This document shows positions 59,801-64,000 of a stretch of DNA of 64,000 bases, in pieces. Both the position numbers and the translations under genes were made by a program. Each line of letters begins with the position of its first letter. Position 1 is the stretch's first letter. A model generated the notes under the pieces. The model was not told the origin of the DNA, made no database searches, and saw only the letters and a list, made by a program, of their open reading frames with translations. Origin of the DNA: Panorpa germanica (taxonomy: Eukaryota > Arthropoda > Insecta > Mecoptera > Panorpidae); the NCBI GenBank assembly GCA_963678705.1, contig OY783209.1, forward strand, positions 5,270,001 through 5,334,000. Reading direction: 5' to 3'.

Positions 59801-62800
59801 TCTTCTATTAAATTTTCATTATCACTTATCCTTTTAGTACTATAGCTTTTATTGTTAATTTTTCTTATATTATTCCAGACAATGTTGGTTGTTGTGTTTG
59901 GGTTTAAATTCTCGCAGAAATTTTGCCATTCTATTTTTTTTCTGGCTCTAAAATATCGTCTGGTTTTAGCTTGATGTTTTTTATAATTTAAATAATTCGC
60001 CATTGTCATGTTTTTATTAAAAATAGTTAGTGCTAATTTTCTTTGAGCTATCATTTTATTGCACTCAGTGTCCCACCAAGACGGTTTTATTTTATTAGGA
60101 GTTATATTATACAATCTGGTAGATGGGATATGTATGTCTGCCGAATTATTAATAACATCTCTAAATTGGTTGTATTTGTTTTCAACATCTTGGGGATTAC
60201 TTGTGATTCCATTTGTGCTAAGGTTTGAAATTCTGCTTTCTATTTCAAGGCTATATTTCTCCCAATCTGCTTTTCGGAAATTTCTCCTCGTTAAATATTC
60301 AGATGTACGGTAACGGTCTTTATTATAGTCGTTCAAACAGAAAAAAATTGGGTAGTGATCACTACCTAAGCTATCTGCAAGAACTTGCCACGAAGTAATT
60401 TGTTGTGTTAACGTCATTGATACCAATGTGAGATCCAATATACTGTCCCTTGTACTGAGATTGCTTACTCTAGTTGGTTTATCATCGTTAATAATATTTA
60501 GATTTTCGTTTTCTATGAAATCTAACAATTCGTTACCTTCATACTGACTACCTGGACAATTTATATCCCAAGCAAGATTAGTCGCGTTAAAATCTCCAGC
60601 AAGTATAACAGGAACATCTATTTGTTGTTTTATCTGTGACCAATTAGAATTAGATAGTTTATGATTCGGTTTAGCATAGATTGATAAAATACATATTACA
60701 TCAGTTTCGTTATGTGTTAAAATTATTCCAACTATTTCGACCGAATTAAATGGGTTATTTAGCATTACTCGTTTATATTTTATAGCTTTATGAATCAAGA
60801 TAGCAACACCCCCGTGGGGATTATAGCTTGTATTCTGTATCCTATCTTCTCTTTCAATAAAATAACCTTTGATGTTGAAATTGATATTTTTTGTTAAAAA
60901 CGTTTCTGATAGTATGCATATATGTATGTTATGCTTCTGTAACATATGTTGTAGTTCCTCTTTAATATATCTGACTCCTCTGCAATTCCATTGAATAAAA
61001 TTTATCATTTTAACTGTTTTAATTAATTATTGATTTTTATATCTGTCCTTGGTCTTGTTGTTAGATTTATTTATATATTTTATTTTATTTTTTTTTCTCT
61101 CCGTTTATATAATTATTGTTGATTTAATATTTTAGTAAATTTATTAAACGATTAGGTTTAGTGATGTGAATAGATTTTTAAAAAATAAACTTAATTTATA
61201 TATCGATGTTTTCTTACGAGTTTGGCCATTGTACACTAGATATTTGTTTCTTGTAGCTTCTAAGGGATTGGGATGTAATATTTGGGTCTTTGTTTGTATT
61301 TTTAATTTTGTCATCATTATTTTTATTATATATTGATGTATAGCTAGTATCATTATCATTGTTTTTCATTGTAATATCAGGTGTCTCTTGGTTGATTTGC
61401 TTTCTGTTTTTTCCTTGATTAGTTATCTTAAGGTATGTGTCGCTTTCTTCATTGTTAGGTTTCTTTTCTTCTCTTCTTCTTTTTGGAATTGGTTCTTTAG
61501 TGGATGTCGTAGGTTGTGGTTGACTGTAAGATCTTTGTAACGAGTTGCCTGTATTTGATTTATTCACTCTGGTATTAGTTCTTCTGGTTAAAGGGTTTGG
61601 TTTGTATGTTGGAATTATGTTGATACTATTGTATTTATTAGTGATATTGGGAAAAGTCTCATTGTAGTTTAGAGCTTCAAAAGAGTTTTGAGTTCTTACT
61701 GAGTATAAATAGTCTGTATTTTTTTCTGTTAATTCTAATTTTGCTTCATAAAAACTGAGATTGTGTTGGGCCATGAGATCTTTTATCTTGATTTGTCTTT
61801 TTTTTTCAGGACATTCATTGTCTGTAGCCTCGTGGTTAAGTTTACAATTTATGCATGTCGGATTAGGAGATGTGCATGCAGTACGTAAATGATCTTCACT
61901 TCCGCAGAATTTACATTTTGCTACTTTTGCTCTACATTTTGTGGCTGCATGTCCAAATTTAAAACAATTATAACATTGTATCGTCTGTTGTACAAATGGT
62001 TCACATGCTCGTCTCACTCTCCACATGTAAACATAAGCAGGAATAGCAAGTCCTTCAAAGAATAATTTCACTGTTGTACTGGGTTCATATTTAATAGCTC
62101 CGTCAACTCTTAGTTTTCGATTTAACCTTTGCACTCTCGTTACTTTAAAAGGTGGACACTCTATATTATTTAAAATTGTATCTTCCGAATATTCAATATC
62201 AACACCTTTTATAATAGCAACTTTTGTGCACCAGTAAAATGGTATAAACGCTTCATACCCATTGTTTTTCAGCAATGTTGATTTGGTAATTTCGTTAGCT
62301 AGTACTGCATTAGCACATTGAACGATTACTCTATTTCTTCCCACTTTTTTAATTTCTATTATATTAGATTTATTGCTAATTTTACATATTATTTCTGCTA
62401 ATTTAAGAGAACTAAAAAATGTATTTCCATCACTATTATTTTTAACTATCATTACTTTATACGAGTCATATTTTGTTTCTGTGTTGTATAAATTATTAAA
62501 TATTTTTTTAACATTGTCACTATTGTTATTTAAGTTTTCTGTTATATCACTGGATGTTTTATCTGTAGGAATTGATTTGTTAGTCACAGAGTTGTTTTTA
62601 TTGATCGGATTTTTATCGGGAGGTTCAACCTCCATATCCATATTGTTAATTAACCAGTGATAATTAAATAGAAGTTACTTCACTTCTTATTAATAACACT
62701 TAATAATAATATAAATTATAATTTAAAAAAAGATAAATCACGAAAAAAAAAGAATATTCTAATTTGCAAAAAAAAAAAGATCACTATTTATTTTATTGTT

Positions 62801-64000
62801 TTGTTTATTGTAAATACGTGCGCTCACCAAGAAGACTCGATGTAAAACTGAGTAATTTATTATATTCGTAAACATTTTAAAAGGCCTATTAGAGAATCAA
62901 CATTTTGTTGCTCTTAGAAAGGTATTTGTTGCTAACTCTTCAGTGTGGAAAACTCTTCGTTTTGCTTTTTAATTTCAGATATTAATGAAAGGCTTTAAGT
63001 AACTTATAAAAATAACCCAGTAAAACCAAAAACGACTTTCTAAGATTTTATAATTTTTAAAAGATGTTCTTCAGTAGCTTTGTTAGTAGCTAATCCGTAA
63101 AACGGTAGAATCATTTTTCAATAAACAGTAAAATAGGTTACATATTAGTCAAAATCGTTTACGTAACAGGTAACTTTTGGTATGTTAGATAAACCTAAAA
63201 TAATCCTAACTATGTTTAGCAGATAACTTACTGTAGACATCTTCAATCGGTTTCAATTCACCACCAAAATCTTTCGGCAGCAAATTTTTATCAATGTGTT
63301 GATGAAGAGAGTCATAATCTTTATGAATAAACATCTGCAAAATGGAAATTCGAGAGTTTTTGAAAATGTTGTGGACATACACAGAGATATATATTTCAAT
63401 GGCGTTAGGTGATAGGAAAACTGTTAAATGAATTTATGCAACACCATTACAAATTTTAATATTTTTCACCGTTTCGATGTGATATTTCTTTATTAATGTT
63501 TAAATTCTGTTACTTACACGTGATCTAATTTTTGGCTTTAAAACTGATCGAATTAATTGAACCAGCGCTTCTCCAAATTTAGGCACGTGGATTATATGCA
63601 CACTCTTTATTCTTGAAACAAATGCTTCCTAAAATATAATAACTATGTAAATGAGTAAATAATAAACGTTTTTGCTTTCGTAATCGTTTCAAAATAGTTT
63701 GTAAAATGAATAAAAAAAATAGAAGAAATGTATATTTGTACCTGTGCAGCAAAAATTATCATTTTGATTACAGGTGGAGTAAGTTTTGTGATGTGGCCAT
63801 TTAAGGTGACATCAGCCATGTCGAAAATGTAGCTACAACCTTCAGCGTAATCGTAGTGCATTCTAATGTCGGAAGCCATGAAGTAACATTTATAGTACAG
63901 TTGGGCGTTAAACTCACCGTCTTGGCATTTAATGCAAACTATACGAACCTTTCCTGATAAAGTTGGCTGAAAAGAAAATATCCTAAAACAGATTATAAAG
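56891..64000 (-). CDS. G14: CRAL-TRIO protein, 5' part outside window, LINE in last intron
   Basis: Four exons are visible: 63742-63982 (exon 3), 63518-63628 (exon 4), 63232-63334 (exon 5) and 56891-57039 (exon 6); exons 1-2 lie beyond the right edge. Exon 3 has YKCYFMASDIRMHYDYAEGC and DVTLNGHITKLTP; exon 4 has AFVSRIKSVHIIHVPKFGEA; exon 5 gives LPKDFGGELKPIEDVY; exon 6 ends HGSFRKLDVD with a TGA stop. Clearly in the G12/G13 group. Intron 5 is 6.2 kb because a full-length LINE inserted in the same orientation, whereas its relatives have 129-175 bp there. The splice donor (63231 side) and acceptor (57040 side) are intact, so correct splicing is possible but premature polyadenylation within the LINE is a risk. 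Confidence 0.9.
57078..57090. repeat. Target-site duplication, 3' side of full-length LINE
   Basis: AGTAATTTATTAT, identical to 62851-62863 at the other end of the element. Thirteen perfect bases point to a recent insertion. Confidence 0.92.
57280..61008 (-). CDS. LINE ORF2: endonuclease, reverse transcriptase, RNase H polyprotein
   Basis: 1,242 residues, uninterrupted. The N-terminal AP-type endonuclease shows QWNCRG (about 6-11), LSET with the catalytic Glu (about 35), GDFNAT (138-143) and SDHYP (216-220); it nicks the target DNA. The reverse transcriptase follows with ALNHNKNSSTGFDRINY, RPITLLSCMGK, FIDIEAAYDNVN (first catalytic Asp), GIPQGSILSPLLFNIY and YADD near residue 666. RNase H spans about 960-1100: FTDGSFE, NTEITA, FTDSRS and IWIPGHVGIKGNEMADKLA supply the acidic residues. 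A CxCGEEGSLDHIILGC zinc-like motif lies near 1176-1192. Length and order are usual for I/Jockey-type elements. It starts 205 bp after the ORF1 stop, so translation would need reinitiation or an internal route. Antisense frames (57701, 58724, 60043, 60059) are shadows. Confidence 0.95.
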   Translation of the reverse strand: MINFIQWNCRGVRYIKEELQHMLQKHNIHICILSETFLTKNINFNIKGYFIEREDRIQNTSYNPHGGVAILIHKAIKYKRVMLNNPFNSVEIVGIILTHNETDVICILSIYAKPNHKLSNSNWSQIKQQIDVPVILAGDFNATNLAWDINCPGSQYEGNELLDFIENENLNIINDDKPTRVSNLSTRDSILDLTLVSMTLTQQITSWQVLADSLGSDHYPIFFCLNDYNKDRYRTSEYLTRRNFRKADWEKYSLEIESRISNLSTNGITSNPQDVENKYNQFRDVINNSADIHIPSTRLYNITPNKIKPSWWDTECNKMIAQRKLALTIFNKNMTMANYLNYKKHQAKTRRYFRARKKIEWQNFCENLNPNTTTNIVWNNIRKINNKSYSTKRISDNENLIEEFIKKKFPQNNNLNITTTTIVKDNFLDNNINKNEVNFALNHNKNSSTGFDRINYKMIQNLPDNAINHLTQIYNLSLNTADIPLDWKKHIVVPILKTGKDPNKEESFRPITLLSCMGKTMESIIKNRLEWYLEHHKRLPELQFAFRKTRSTQHNLNILNIDIQRTYSKNHYMIAAFIDIEAAYDNVNLKILKEKVENIGISSKISNWIINYFQNREITVRYNNKLTGPILCNHGIPQGSILSPLLFNIYTEKLTTLSDNNTTVLMYADDMVIYSMGHTQDIAQNRLQSKLRKLDILLKEIKLNISSEKSKIVIFTRHRINCSPKITIRNKNITVSSNTKFLGIFFDTKSTWAKEIAHIINKCQKGLNLMRCIAGYKWGAHPTTLIKIYKAIVIPHIDYSSTMICTANNSRLKKIEIIQNKCLRIILGAMVSTPIQILNYQTNIPPVNIRIQQISDSFFCKNRHNSCGPLNTRLSKLYVLYNKPYWTTHKKPALLTSFDRYNNLNLEVHNIIPFFKFPLEISMTTIHTEINLFKKNDSKEITYQKYMEYITKDDINWSIWFTDGSFEKNSKTGGIGIFNYNTDQQYKYKLNNITNSYNTEITAIMKLLEIIQKTDNKNILIFTDSRSVCVSLNNNKFKNNNNNKICSIKEYLLKMEKNDINVKLIWIPGHVGIKGNEMADKLAKEACVDGEIIEINWSINDSKKIIKENCMAEWQNIYNEKSQSTGKNFFAANQKIPTTTWFNKNHSRRYISTNCRMKSGHSRCPAHLYKINIKDTPNCRCGEEGSLDHIILGCHLLTSKIDRLLNDLCNVTQFPVNMSCLMTSEATAEILTNFVIENNIEV
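61214..62641 (-). CDS. LINE ORF1: gag-like RNA-binding protein with zinc knuckles
   Basis: 475 residues, intact. The N-terminal 60 residues are Asn/Ser/Lys-rich and probably disordered. Residues about 60-215 form a gag-like region (YKVMIVKNNSDGNTFFSSLK, KVGRNRVIVQC, PPFKVTRVQRLNRK). Three cysteine knuckles follow: CYNCFKFGHAATKC (223-236), CKFCGSEDHLRTAC (243-256) and CINCKLNHEATDNEC (263-277); the third has altered spacing. The C-terminal 170 residues are basic and low in complexity (PIPKRRREEKKPNNEES). ORF1 proteins coat the element RNA and help integration. A minus-strand frame at 61144-61359 overlaps the ORF1 end in another frame and is not supported. The start ATG is the first in frame after the 5' UTR. 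Confidence 0.93.
   Translation of the reverse strand: MDMEVEPPDKNPINKNNSVTNKSIPTDKTSSDITENLNNNSDNVKKIFNNLYNTETKYDSYKVMIVKNNSDGNTFFSSLKLAEIICKISNKSNIIEIKKVGRNRVIVQCANAVLANEITKSTLLKNNGYEAFIPFYWCTKVAIIKGVDIEYSEDTILNNIECPPFKVTRVQRLNRKLRVDGAIKYEPSTTVKLFFEGLAIPAYVYMWRVRRACEPFVQQTIQCYNCFKFGHAATKCRAKVAKCKFCGSEDHLRTACTSPNPTCINCKLNHEATDNECPEKKRQIKIKDLMAQHNLSFYEAKLELTEKNTDYLYSVRTQNSFEALNYNETFPNITNKYNSINIIPTYKPNPLTRRTNTRVNKSNTGNSLQRSYSQPQPTTSTKEPIPKRRREEKKPNNEESDTYLKITNQGKNRKQINQETPDITMKNNDNDTSYTSIYNKNNDDKIKNTNKDPNITSQSLRSYKKQISSVQWPNS
62851..62863. repeat. Target-site duplication, 5' side of full-length LINE
   Basis: AGTAATTTATTAT, identical to 57078-57090. The base next to it on the element side begins CAGTTTTACATC on the minus strand, so the element appears not to be 5' truncated. 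Confidence 0.92.

Larger units (their letters stand above)
57091..62850 (-). mobile_element. Full-length non-LTR retrotransposon (LINE with RNase H)
   Basis: 5,760 bp on the minus strand: 5' UTR (62642-62850, starting CAGTTTTACATCGAGTCTTC), ORF1 (475 residues), a 205-bp gap, ORF2 (1,242 residues), 3' UTR and a poly(A) run (about 20 A; T at 57091-57110). Perfect 13-bp target-site duplications flank it. Domain order endonuclease, reverse transcriptase, RNase H plus ORF1 zinc knuckles places it in the I/Jockey group of LINEs; RNase H favours I-like or R1/LOA-like clades. The exact clade needs a tree. Neither ORF is broken, so it may be active or very recently active. The 3' UTR ends GGCTGAATAAGCCAAAGCCT, similar in plan but not sequence to family B tails. 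Confidence 0.93.

Noticed and set aside
61144-61359. Small minus-strand frame overlapping the ORF1 end
   Set aside because: It is frame-shifted relative to ORF1, low in complexity, and has no motif.
1-64000. CRISPR array, prophage, bacterial operon or toxin cluster
   Set aside because: Spliceosomal introns, LINEs and MITEs show an animal genome; the direct repeats seen are target-site or segmental duplications.

Overview
The window is nuclear DNA from an animal, most likely an insect. It is AT-rich, its genes are split by GT/AG introns of about 65 bp to 6 kb, and it carries many non-LTR (LINE) fragments and short inverted-repeat elements. No bacterial, organellar, rRNA, tRNA or CRISPR feature was found. 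A lepidopteran is a plausible guess, because tandem CRAL-TRIO expansions occur there, but the sequence alone does not settle the order.

The dominant content is a head-to-tail array of CRAL-TRIO (Sec14-like, alpha-tocopherol-transfer-protein-like) lipid-binding protein genes, all on the minus strand. I reconstruct 14 genes, called G1 to G14 from low to high coordinate, plus one decayed relic between G8 and G9. G1 loses its 3' exons at the left edge and G14 its 5' exons at the right edge. Every complete gene has six coding exons in the same phases (introns of phase 1, 2, 0, 0, 1). Exon lengths are nearly invariant (163 or 160, 160, 244, 111, 103 and 149 nt), giving proteins of 307-309 residues. 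Exons 1-2 encode the helical CRAL-TRIO N-terminal domain (PHL, CKGS, DMYY and NRDP motifs). Exons 3-5 encode the lipid-binding CRAL-TRIO fold, ending in the LPKDFGGE motif. Exon 6 encodes the tail ending HGSFRKLDVD. G2-G6 form one close group (G2 and G3 are a very recent duplication that includes the spacer), G12-G14 form another, and G7-G11 are more diverged.

The introns and spacers hold the mobile DNA. A full-length, apparently intact LINE (57091-62850; ORF1 with zinc knuckles, ORF2 with endonuclease, reverse transcriptase and RNase H) sits in the last intron of G14 between 13-bp target-site duplications. Truncated LINE tails lie at 10019-10362, about 17904-18030, about 21593-21713, 28290-28432, 31418-32153 and 42853-43140; four of these have clear target-site duplications. 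At least five short terminal-inverted-repeat families recur, one of them interrupted by a LINE tail.

The genes probably encode cytosolic carriers of small hydrophobic ligands such as tocopherols, retinoids, carotenoids or phosphoinositides. The ligand cannot be read from the sequence. Nothing suggests an operon: each gene has its own upstream spacer, and a short block upstream of the start is conserved in several copies.
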